Part shown: positions 16,647 through 23,842 of the stretch, piece by piece | How positions within the stretch are numbered: position 1 is the first letter of the stretch | Layout: each line of letters starts with the position of its first letter | Notes under the pieces: model-generated | The model's database searches: none | Told to the model about the DNA's origin: nothing | Seen by the model: the letters and a program-made list of their open reading frames with translations, nothing else | Translations under genes and position numbers: made by a program | Source of the DNA: Candidatus Saccharibacteria bacterium UBA3749 | Lineage (GTDB): Bacteria > Patescibacteriota > Saccharimonadia > Saccharimonadales > Saccharimonadaceae | DNA: 26,048 nt | Reading direction: 5' to 3' | Assembly (NCBI GenBank): GCA_002371235.1 | Contig: DFGN01000024.1 | Span: 1 to 26,048 of the forward strand

Positions 16647-16668
16647 CGAGTCCCACCCGGCTCACCAA
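16647..16668 (+). repeat. att-like direct repeat, copy 2
   Basis: Exact 22-base copy of the tRNA-Lys 3' end, 67 bases downstream of copy 1 and 55 bases from the recombinase pseudogene. Such copies arise when an element integrates into a tRNA 3' end and leaves the tRNA intact. The 45 bases between copies hold no gene. Confidence 0.75.
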
Positions 16669-16712
16669 CAGGGGAACCTGTGGAAAACTCGGGTTCTAGA
16701 CGCAAATTAAAT

Positions 16713-16743
16713 GGTGATTTAATCTAAAAAATCACCCTTTTTT
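16713..16743 (+). terminator. Terminator-like hairpin between tRNA-Lys and the recombinase
   Basis: GGTGATTT (16713-16720), eight-base loop, AAATCACC (16729-16736), C and six T. On the plus strand it would end read-through from tRNA-Lys; the minus-strand recombinase frame stops inside it (16724-16726). Confidence 0.75.
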
Positions 16744-18266
16744 GTGCATCAATTTCGAGGTTCGAAACCATATTTCTGACCAAAATGTCCTTTTCGACGA
16801 GATCTCCTTTTTCTAACCTTAATTCACGAATTTAGCGAGTTCGAAAACTTTTCGATGGTCATGCGCAATTTTTCAGGATTCTTAATTTTGGCTTCAATTT
16901 GCTTGATTCTTTCGTCGATATTTGCAACATCATTTTGCAAATCCGCCATGTCACTCATAGCTTGTCTTTGACGGCTTTTGGCGACTCTTTGTCCAGCTCG
17001 GCGTACTTTTCGGCAAGGTCGTCGATCTTCCTTTGTTTCTGTGTTTTCTGGCCAAGTAGCTCGTGTTTCTCGACAGTGAACTCCTGCATCTTTCTATTCG
17101 CGTATTCGCTCATATCGTCGACAAAGCTTGTAAAGTCATATTTCTGGCTGATACGGCCAAACTCTTCGTAGAGTTGGTCCATGATGACATGCATGCGCAC
17201 GTTGTTATTTGGACGCGTACAGGCTTTGTTATGGCAACGATAGTTGAGATAATACGTGCCGGAATGTCCGCGGTTCCTGGCCGGAATCATATAGTGGCCA
17301 CATACTGAGCATTTGATTAAGTGTCGGAACGGTAAGAAGTATTTGCCGTGCGTGGCTTTTTGATTCTCGTAACAGGAAGATTGGATCGAGCCACGGTCCT
17401 TTCTAAACATTTTCTGGACCTGGTCGAATTCTTCTTCGGTTACCATCGGTTTGAAGTTTGGTGTCACTACGCGTAAGTCTACATAGTTGCGGCCTTGTTC
17501 AAGAATTCCGTAGTAGAACGGATCGTGGAAGATGCGGTTCGCGGTGCTTTCGCAGACGCCGTAGCTTCTGACGTGCTTGTTTCGGCGCGATAGTTTTGTA
17601 GAGCGTTCCACGTTATTCATCTTCCAGTAGCGGTAGACTTCCATTTGTGACGCGCCATTTAGAATCATTTGCCAGCCTTTCTGGATCATCTTGAAGTTCT
17701 TGTCTGGCTTGTAATAACCGGATACGTCGTCTCTAATATAGCCCCACTTTGGCATACCGCCTGATTTGCCTTGTTCGAGGTTGGAATCGACACCGCGTTG
17801 CACGCTTTCTGACAAGTGCTCTGAGTATTGCTTTGAAAGCGCAAAGAGCATGTTTAGCGTCAGCTTGCCGCTCGAATCGTTATGAAATTCAAAGGTTGGG
17901 AAGCGCAAGTCTTTGATAACTCCGTTATCGACCATATCAACCACCATTCCGGCCTCTAAGGAATTACGTGATAAACGATCTGGGTGCCAGGCGAGAATGG
18001 CGTCGTATTTGCCTTTCTCGATATCTTTTAGCATCTGCGAGAAAAGCGGGCGGTTGCCGGACTTCTTTGCGGACTTAGATTCCTGGATCGGTTCGCCAAC
18101 TAGTAGCAAACCATGATTATTCGCATATTCCTTACAATCTGCGATTTGGTCTGGTAATGATTTAGCCTAACGCTTCGGCATCTTCAGAAGATTTACGCAC
18201 GTAGAGTACGTAGCGTAAAGGCTTCTGAACTATGCCGCTACTTGCATTGATTAGCGCTCTATTCAT
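16724..18266 (-). pseudogene. Large serine recombinase, broken by three frame disruptions
   Basis: Four pieces read through as one protein of about 510 residues. (1) 18266-18162: RYVLYVRKSSEDAEALG then stop, holding the catalytic-serine motif. (2) From 18166 to 16955: KSLPDQI..., the rest of the resolvase domain (AWHPDRLSRNS), the recombinase domain (PKWGYIRDD) and a zinc ribbon (KCSVCGHY...RCHNKACT), ending in a coiled coil at KDKL-stop. (3) 16958-16824: coiled coil starting MSDMADLQND, one frame back. (4) about 16832-16724: LEKGDLVEKDILVRNMVSN..., back in the frame of piece 2. Large serine recombinases integrate and excise phages and mobile elements. The gene's place beside the tRNA duplication fits an element integrase. 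Each piece is well preserved, so the loss is recent, or the shifts are assembly errors or (for the first) programmed. Without shifts no active enzyme can form, because the catalytic Ser is separated from the rest. Confidence 0.85.
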
Positions 18267-18575
18267 AGTTTTAGAACACGACAACTACTCCGTCGTCGCA
18301 CACTCCTTTCTCATTGCCCAACTCGCGCTCTGGCGAATCGTCAGGCGACTAATGCGCAAAGTAATTGCACTAGGTTTTTGACGGCTTCTTTTCGGTCTTC
18401 TACGACCGGCTGTTCCTTTTGCATTTAAGGTACATACTTTTCTTTCTCCACCCGAAGTGTTGCCGATTTTATGACGGCAAGTATTACTTGTAGTGCAGAA
18501 TCTGCGCATAAAATATGAGGGGCTACCCCCTCTCGTCTTTCGAAAGGCGCAGAACTCTGCACCGCAATTAACATA
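18267..18575 (-). other. Palindrome-rich leader or site upstream of the recombinase
   Basis: About 300 bases full of dyads: GTGCAGA-A-TCTGCGC (18493-18507) against GCGCAGA-AC-TCTGCAC (18547-18562), enclosing GAGGGG/CCCCTC and the palindrome CTTTCGAAAG; then TTGCCG/CGGCAA (18460-18480), CGGTC/GACCG (18393-18408) and an eight-pair G-U-tolerant hairpin (18278-18299). A 74-codon minus frame (18285-18509) spans part of it, very basic, with no Shine-Dalgarno and no recognised family; I doubt it is a gene. The region may be a structured 5' leader or recombinase-binding DNA. Confidence 0.5.
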
Positions 18576-18604
18576 AGTATATTACATAAGTTCGAAAACA
18601 CCAA
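18576..18604 (-). promoter_or_regulatory. Possible promoter of the recombinase leader
   Basis: Minus-strand TTGGTG (18604-18599), a 17-base spacer and TATACT (18581-18576). A transcript from here would carry the palindromic region as a leader of about 300 bases. The stretch 18605-18742 beyond it holds nothing I can identify. Confidence 0.4.
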
Positions 18605-18742
18605 GCATAAGCGTTTTGGAAGTGTGGGGAGATATGTATTTGGTGTTTCGCGTATCTGTTATTTGACGAGTTCGAACTTGCAATTGTCATGAAAATAAGC
18701 TCAAGTATTGATTTGGCGTTTTTTTGATTAACTCAAAATAGA

Positions 18743-20185
18743 TTAAGCTTTTGATGCGTATTGAAGTAATGAATTATAAATCTTTGACAGTCTATTGAGT
18801 CGATAATCATTTGGGGAGTTTGTTAATTGTTTCTTGATTTCTTTTTGCATTTCCTTGATATGGGTTTTATCAGTTATAATTTTTGGGAATATATTGATAA
18901 GGATTTTTATCGCGTTTGTTTCTTGTATCTTCTCTGATTGTTTTGTGCTTAGCTTTCCATCTGGGTCAAGAATTACAGTATACATATTTGAATTAGCGAA
19001 ATAACGAGTCTCAATCTTTAAGTAATCTTCAATAAGTTTTTGTTCTAGTGTTTGGCCATCTTTTAGGGGAATTATTCTATATGAGCTACCATATATTTCA
19101 CAAATATCTGCCAAGAGCCGCTCGTCGATATCAGCATTTCCTAATCCACCTATTAACGCAATATTGATATGTTCCAAAAGACCTATATTTTTTTCATTTT
19201 GCTTATCCAGTAGGTATTGCATTATTTCTGGGTAATAAACTGCCATTGCTTTAGACATGATTTGTGGTGCTGATTGCAAGAGTGAGTTCAATTTCCAGGA
19301 AGGCGGAATGGCGTTGACAAACTCCCTTTCTTTTTTCTCGTCTTTAAAAAAATATCTTATCCCATCAAAGAGAAAATCTTTAACGATCAAGCTCCCACTT
19401 TCGTTGTTTTGGCTGTCTTGTACCTTTTTATCGATGTAGTCCATAAGTAGATTATAATCACCAGCCAACCCACAATTATCACGAATCATATTTAATAATG
19501 TAATACCGGAATAATCTAAATCTACACCGTTTACCAATATCTCCAAAACGCCTGGGTTATGAATCTTAATATTTTTCAGATTCTCACATAGAATTCTATA
19601 CTTTATGAACTTTTCTGATGATTTTTTAGCTTCAATTTTATCAAAAAAGATTGATAAATAGGCTGGTTGAAGAACTGCTGACAGTTTTTTGTTCCCAAAA
19701 ATACTACTCCATGTTTCATAAAAATCTTTGTCATCTATTTTTTCTAAATATTCTTTCCATTTTTTAAAACAGAAGCTGTCAATTGTGTCTGGTTTTGCGG
19801 AAGATTTTATCCATAAAATAGTATCTTTTATTATCCACATTATCGTTACTGTAGCGGCTATTATAATTACACACATAACAAGACTATGAATAATTTCCAT
19901 CGTATTGCAGTGTACATTATCTATAAATAAGAGGCTCGCAAGGCCACCGAAGAAAGTTGCTACTACTAAAAACGGAACGTGCATTACTTTGTTTAATATC
20001 ACTGCGCGCTCGACTCTCGCAAAATCCTTTTCTTCGTCTGTTCGATTGTTATTGTTTATGATAAAAATTGCAAATGGAATAAGTAACGCAATTACTAATC
20101 CAAAAAAACTGAGTAGGCCACCTGAGGTAACCGATCTATAAATAGTCACAATATAATCTGGGACATATAAACAGATTTGTTCCAT
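18743..20185 (-). CDS. Membrane protein with long soluble C-terminal domain, unknown function
   Basis: 480 residues. Three membrane helices lie in the first quarter (about 22-43, 68-88 and 97-118), with a charged loop between the first two. The remaining about 360 residues are soluble, mostly helical and Lys/Asn/Ile-rich, without nuclease, ATPase or TIR-like motifs that I can see. I do not recognise a family. It is the last gene of the minus-strand operon, 54 bases after the NERD gene, and may also have its own promoter (20197-20224). In the context of a nuclease, a helicase and a nucleotide pyrophosphohydrolase, a membrane sensor or effector role is possible but unproven. The AT-rich composition matches the rest of the island. 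Confidence 0.75.
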   Translation of the reverse strand: MEQICLYVPDYIVTIYRSVTSGGLLSFFGLVIALLIPFAIFIINNNNRTDEEKDFARVERAVILNKVMHVPFLVVATFFGGLASLLFIDNVHCNTMEIIHSLVMCVIIIAATVTIMWIIKDTILWIKSSAKPDTIDSFCFKKWKEYLEKIDDKDFYETWSSIFGNKKLSAVLQPAYLSIFFDKIEAKKSSEKFIKYRILCENLKNIKIHNPGVLEILVNGVDLDYSGITLLNMIRDNCGLAGDYNLLMDYIDKKVQDSQNNESGSLIVKDFLFDGIRYFFKDEKKEREFVNAIPPSWKLNSLLQSAPQIMSKAMAVYYPEIMQYLLDKQNEKNIGLLEHINIALIGGLGNADIDERLLADICEIYGSSYRIIPLKDGQTLEQKLIEDYLKIETRYFANSNMYTVILDPDGKLSTKQSEKIQETNAIKILINIFPKIITDKTHIKEMQKEIKKQLTNSPNDYRLNRLSKIYNSLLQYASKA

Positions 20186-20196
20186 ATCTAATATCT

Positions 20197-20224
20197 ATTA
20201 TATGTAAGGTGACTAGTATCGCAA
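20197..20224 (-). promoter_or_regulatory. Possible internal promoter before the membrane-protein gene
   Basis: Minus-strand TTGCGA (20224-20219), a 16-base spacer and TATAAT (20202-20197), 11 bases before the ATG at 20185. It would give a leader of only about five bases. Confidence 0.5.
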
Positions 20225-20239
20225 GCATAAAAGAAATCG

Positions 20240-20911
20240 TTATCTGGTTTTTATATTTCTAATATGCCTTTCGCGAATTTCTTCGTTGGGCCTAGATAAT
20301 GGGACTAATTTATTCATTATGGCGGTGTAGTGACGTTGCATCAAATCTGAATTTGGCATGGCGTTATAGATATCTATTAGGTGACAATTATATCCAAGGA
20401 AATAGTCATTTGGCCCAAGATTTCTAACTTTCCATTTGCCGCGCGAAATTGTCGTTACGAAAGGATATGACGGTAAATCGCCAAATTGTTCTAGATACTT
20501 TTTGAGATGTTTGACGTGATTCTTGTTCTGCAAAAATGGATTATAAAAGAAATTTTTCTGTTTGCCTAAGTATTGTATCCATTTTTTGCGCTTTATATCT
20601 CCGTAAATATTGCCGGCGTAGTTTTTGCACTCAAAAACTAAAAGTCCCTTTCTAGATACCACTAATAAGTCGATTTCTGATGTTTTTCCGTCTGCAGTTG
20701 GTATGTAAACGTTTCTTAGTATCTGTTTTTCTGGAATGTGTATTTTGTCACGTAGCGTGGTATAAATAATTCGCTCGCCAGTGCTGCCAGCATCTTTGTA
20801 TTCCTCTGGATTCTTAAATCGATCTGAGTTATAAAAGCCAACAATAAATGCAATGGCAATTACTATAAAGAATACTATTGTGACTAATGGCAGTAAAAGA
20901 AATAATTCCAT
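20240..20911 (-). CDS. Membrane-anchored NERD-domain nuclease
   Basis: 223 residues. One N-terminal membrane helix (about 4-26) is followed by a nuclease-related domain (NERD, PF08378; about 40-150): GERIIY (45-50), SEIDLLVVSRKGLLVFECKNY (starting at 78) and GNIYG. The E-I-D and E-C-K residues (79-81, 94-96) are the expected PD-(D/E)XK-type active-site positions and all are present. NERD domains are found alone or with helicases and are predicted to cut DNA. The soluble part should face the cytoplasm. The ATG lies one base after the stop of the helicase gene (TAA-T-ATG), so the two are translationally coupled. Substrate unknown. Confidence 0.85.
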   Translation of the reverse strand: MELFLLLPLVTIVFFIVIAIAFIVGFYNSDRFKNPEEYKDAGSTGERIIYTTLRDKIHIPEKQILRNVYIPTADGKTSEIDLLVVSRKGLLVFECKNYAGNIYGDIKRKKWIQYLGKQKNFFYNPFLQNKNHVKHLKKYLEQFGDLPSYPFVTTISRGKWKVRNLGPNDYFLGYNCHLIDIYNAMPNSDLMQRHYTAIMNKLVPLSRPNEEIRERHIRNIKTR

Positions 20912-20912
20912 A

Positions 20913-22643
20913 TTAGTTGTCGAAATAATTACTTAAATATGCACGCAGCGCTTCATCACACGCATAAATGTAGATACCTTTGACTGCGCGATTCATAAGA
21001 ATTCTGTAAGTTCTCAAAACTTGCTCTAGCATGTCTACTTCACTAATTTGCTCATTATTGGTTACTTGGCGTTGACTACGCTTCATGGCGCCAGAGTCTG
21101 CACAGGCTTTACGATTGAAAACGAGTTTTCCGTCGCGATAAATCAAATCGTTTCCGATAATTATTCCTACATAATTTAAATCGTCACCTTGCACGGTATA
21201 AATGCTGCCAACTTCTTTTGGCGCGTTCTTAGAGCCAATCCAGTTGTTTTGGGTACTGTTCCAGCGAAATTTCATGCCATCGATTTCGATATCATACGCG
21301 CTTTTATTGTTTTTGGAATTCCATTTCCAAGCAAAACCGGCCACCATACGCGACAAGCCATATTCGGCTTCGCGTTTTTCCATAGCTTCTGCAAAATCTT
21401 GGATGTTATCAAAAATCTTCGCTTCGAAGTTCCCGAAAGTTTCTTTTTCTGTCGGCCTAAAACCATTGGAAAGAATATCGTGGATGTAGTCTATATACTT
21501 TTTGCCACCAAGTGAGCGCATTTGTGTCTTAAGGTAGTATCCTCGCATATTATATTCATCAGCATATTTTAGAATATCGCCTTTGTTAATGTTTGCCGGG
21601 CGGATGCGTTGTTGGTCGCTAAATACTAGGACAACGTTCTTAGATTTTGCCATGATCCAGTCTAGTTCTGAGTGGATGCCGGTATCGCCAAAGATTTTTT
21701 GATCAATCTCGTGAACTTGCTTACCTAGCGTGCCGGTAACACCTACTTTTAAAAGGTGTGCTTCGTCAACCAAAGTTATATCAAAGTCGTCGTCGCATTT
21801 GCCAAATTGGACTGGCGAGAAGATTTTGACATTTGCATCACCGAGATCGATTTTGTCGAAGATTTTACGAATGCGACCGCATAGTGATGGCTGCGGAATT
21901 ACCAGGGCAATGCTTTTATTCTTGAAGTTCTGGTTAATATGTTCCAGCTCAAAGAAAATATTAAAGTTTGACTCGTCGTCAATATCATCGTTTTGGTTAT
22001 CGAATGATTGTAGATCGGCTAATAGTTTTGCAAGATACATAATGACGATAGTCTTACCGGTGCCGGCATCACCATCGATAACTGAAAGGCTTTTAATATC
22101 GTGCGTAATGGCCTCGTCGATATTTTGGACAATCTCAGTCACTACGTTTAACTGCTCAAAGTTTAGGTTCTTGTATGGAGAGAACTTAAACAGTTCGGAA
22201 TTATTAATTTCTGAAATAGTTTTATCGGCAATTTTTAACTCGCGGAGGCGGTTCCAAATTTCTTCAAAAGTTTCGCGATATTCTTTTTTCTTGTAATAAT
22301 CGCGGTCACACATGCCGTCGTTGCGATTTAGAACCTTAAACTTTCCGTCGCCACTAAAATATTGAATGAGATAAGACTCTAAATCTAGTGCGGCGCTTTT
22401 GTTGAATGTTTCATCGAAAACTACTTTTACTGATCCATGTCTGAGGCTCGACTTCTCGACATTCGCTAGGTGCTGGTTCATGCGGTTTTTAAGATTTGTA
22501 GTTTCGCCGATGTAGATTTGCTGGTTGTTGTAAATCTGATAAACTACTGGCCAGTTTTCTTCCAAATGATCTTCTACGGCCAAGTTGCTGATTGCTTTTT
22601 GGTCGAAAGAGTAGTTTCTGATTTGGAAGGATTTTTCTGACAT
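20913..22643 (-). CDS. GIY-YIG nuclease fused to DUF2075 superfamily-1-like helicase
   Basis: 576 residues. A GIY-YIG domain occupies about 30-115: VVYQIY (33-38), YIGET (44-48), the catalytic-type R54, and the E of LESYL (about 89). A P-loop ATPase/helicase domain of the DUF2075 family (PF09848) follows: Walker A GDAGTGKT (191-198), Walker B TLVDEAH (290-296), FSDQQRI (341-347) and a C-terminal TYRILMNRAVKG motif that resembles SF1 motif VI. The combination predicts a nuclease that moves on or unwinds nucleic acid using ATP. The ATG lies one base after the stop of the NTP pyrophosphohydrolase gene, so production of the two is tied together. Proteins of this architecture occur in accessory islands; a defence role is inference. 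Confidence 0.88.
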   Translation of the reverse strand: MSEKSFQIRNYSFDQKAISNLAVEDHLEENWPVVYQIYNNQQIYIGETTNLKNRMNQHLANVEKSSLRHGSVKVVFDETFNKSAALDLESYLIQYFSGDGKFKVLNRNDGMCDRDYYKKKEYRETFEEIWNRLRELKIADKTISEINNSELFKFSPYKNLNFEQLNVVTEIVQNIDEAITHDIKSLSVIDGDAGTGKTIVIMYLAKLLADLQSFDNQNDDIDDESNFNIFFELEHINQNFKNKSIALVIPQPSLCGRIRKIFDKIDLGDANVKIFSPVQFGKCDDDFDITLVDEAHLLKVGVTGTLGKQVHEIDQKIFGDTGIHSELDWIMAKSKNVVLVFSDQQRIRPANINKGDILKYADEYNMRGYYLKTQMRSLGGKKYIDYIHDILSNGFRPTEKETFGNFEAKIFDNIQDFAEAMEKREAEYGLSRMVAGFAWKWNSKNNKSAYDIEIDGMKFRWNSTQNNWIGSKNAPKEVGSIYTVQGDDLNYVGIIIGNDLIYRDGKLVFNRKACADSGAMKRSQRQVTNNEQISEVDMLEQVLRTYRILMNRAVKGIYIYACDEALRAYLSNYFDN

Positions 22644-22644
22644 A

Positions 22645-22959
22645 TTATAATTCCGTATATTTTTTGCTATTACCTTTAGATTTATCTACCGGATATTTCT
22701 TAGAATTTTCCTCTAATTTCTCCATAACAATATCTTCAAGGCTAACGCCGAGCTTGTCAGCTAGGAGAATCGCGTAATTAACTACATCGGCCAGTTCTTT
22801 GCAAACTTCCTTTTTGTCGTAGTTGTCGTTCCATTGAAAACATTCAAGAAGTTCACCTGACTCAATTGCAATTGATTTTGCCAAGTTAGCAGGGGAATGA
22901 AACTGATCCCAGTCTCTGTCTTTTGTGAATTTTACCACCGCCGCCTTGACTTCTTCCAT
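22645..22959 (-). CDS. MazG/dCTPP-like nucleotide pyrophosphohydrolase
   Basis: 104 residues, all-alpha. The metal-binding signature is present: ESGE (33-36) and ELAD (55-58), followed by VVNYAILLADKLG. The C-terminal KYPVDKSKGNSKKY segment is typical of the dCTP pyrophosphatase/RS21-C6 branch of the all-alpha NTP-PPases. Such enzymes split NTPs or dNTPs to the monophosphate and pyrophosphate, often for house-cleaning of modified nucleotides. The gene starts the tightly coupled operon and has a -10 box six bases from its ATG. Preferred nucleotide cannot be told from sequence. Confidence 0.9.
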   Translation of the reverse strand: MEEVKAAVVKFTKDRDWDQFHSPANLAKSIAIESGELLECFQWNDNYDKKEVCKELADVVNYAILLADKLGVSLEDIVMEKLEENSKKYPVDKSKGNSKKYTEL

Positions 22960-22965
22960 ACCAAT

Positions 22966-22974
22966 ATTATACCA
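22966..22974 (-). promoter_or_regulatory. Extended -10 promoter of the defence-like operon, leaderless
   Basis: Minus-strand TGG-TATAAT (22974-22966) with six bases to the ATG at 22959. The mRNA should start at or next to the start codon. No good -35. Confidence 0.6.
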
Positions 22975-22999
22975 TGAAATGCCGTATTTTCACTGACGG

Positions 23000-23197
23000 C
23001 TAGAACTCTCTCCACTCTGTAGCTTCATCGCTTGGCGCCGTAATGGCTATCTGTCTGAATTGGCATTCTCCTGGATCTAGGACGAATTCGCCTGACTTGT
23101 ATTTCTGTTCGGCCGTTTCATAGGCTTCTTCGGCGCCGTCGGCTTCGACTTCGAAATCCTTAGCGACAGTTTCCTCTATCGTGATTGTATATTTCAT
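23000..23197 (-). CDS. DpnD/PcfM-like small protein
   Basis: 65 residues, acidic. It begins with a short beta strand (MKYTITIEET), then DFEVEADGAEEAYETAEQKY and KSGEFVLDP, the pattern of the DpnD/PcfM family (PF14207), named from a pneumococcal restriction cassette and a conjugative plasmid. The molecular function of the family is not established. It lies 40 bases before the MazG-like gene, in the same direction, and could belong to the same transcript. A TTGACA at 23256-23251 (minus) has no well-spaced -10. Confidence 0.65.
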   Translation of the reverse strand: MKYTITIEETVAKDFEVEADGAEEAYETAEQKYKSGEFVLDPGECQFRQIAITAPSDEATEWREF

Positions 23198-23320
23198 GAT
23201 CGAATCTTATGATCATTTTGGCTAAAAGTCCACAATATTTTACCACTTTGTGTCAAGAAAAAATCCCACCCCTATTTTCTGCATAATAACTTTCAAAACC
23301 CGATTGTGTCCAAGTGGGTG

Positions 23321-23785
23321 CTACCTATTGACTAAATGATAGAATGTTTTGTTAGAATCGTTGCCGTAATGGTTAATATCTTCCGGTTCAGCCCAAAGCG
23401 AAAGCTTGTGGACGCGCCACTTACCTATGAAAAACATCTGAACTATCGCGTTATTCACGTCGCGGTTATTTAGCGCGCGTGGAATGTATGCGAGGGAAAA
23501 GTAGTACCATTTGTCGTCTTCGGCGTCTAACCGGGCAAAAACGCGCTTACCGCGCCCCAAAAGGCGTACATCGAAGCGCTGTGCTAGTGTTTCTAGGGAA
23601 TAGGTCTTTAATTCATGAATCGCATCACGAACAGGCGATTCCATTAATTCCATGCGCTCAAACTTGTCATAATCGCGCGAATTGAACCTGCCGTTATGTT
23701 CAAGCATAAAGCTTTCAAGTTGCCGGGCGGTAACCGGTATTGGCTCGCCGGGTTTAACTTTCTTGAATGGGTGGTGTTTTGCCAT
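23321..23785 (-). CDS. Hypothetical protein
   Basis: 154 residues, basic N-terminus (HHPFKKVKPGEPIPV), then helices and strands with many Arg, Asp and aromatic residues; no membrane helix, no zinc ligands, no family I recognise. The start is supported by AAGAGGT seven bases upstream. A 14-bp palindrome CGCTTAAGTAAGCG (23812-23825) lies 26 bases before the start and could be an operator. The gene stands 57 bases downstream of the 713-residue gene and could be co-transcribed with it. The region between it and the DpnD-like gene (23198-23320) shows no gene. Confidence 0.7.
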   Translation of the reverse strand: MAKHHPFKKVKPGEPIPVTARQLESFMLEHNGRFNSRDYDKFERMELMESPVRDAIHELKTYSLETLAQRFDVRLLGRGKRVFARLDAEDDKWYYFSLAYIPRALNNRDVNNAIVQMFFIGKWRVHKLSLWAEPEDINHYGNDSNKTFYHLVNR

Positions 23786-23811
23786 AGTTTTACCTCTTTT
23801 CTTTGAGGTTG

Positions 23812-23825
23812 CGCTTAAGTAAGCG
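23812..23825. promoter_or_regulatory. Palindrome, possible operator
   Basis: CGCTTA-AG-TAAGCG, six-base arms around two bases, in the gap between the 713- and 154-residue genes. No promoter elements are clear beside it. Confidence 0.35.
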
Positions 23826-23842
23826 GTATTATTGACACACTA

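Noticed and set aside
18285..18509. 74-residue basic minus-strand frame
   Set aside because: No Shine-Dalgarno, its start and end lie inside palindromes, and the region is better explained as structured DNA or RNA; kept only as part of the leader.
21730..22296. 188-residue plus-strand frame
   Set aside because: Antisense to the Walker A/B region of the GIY-YIG/DUF2075 gene.
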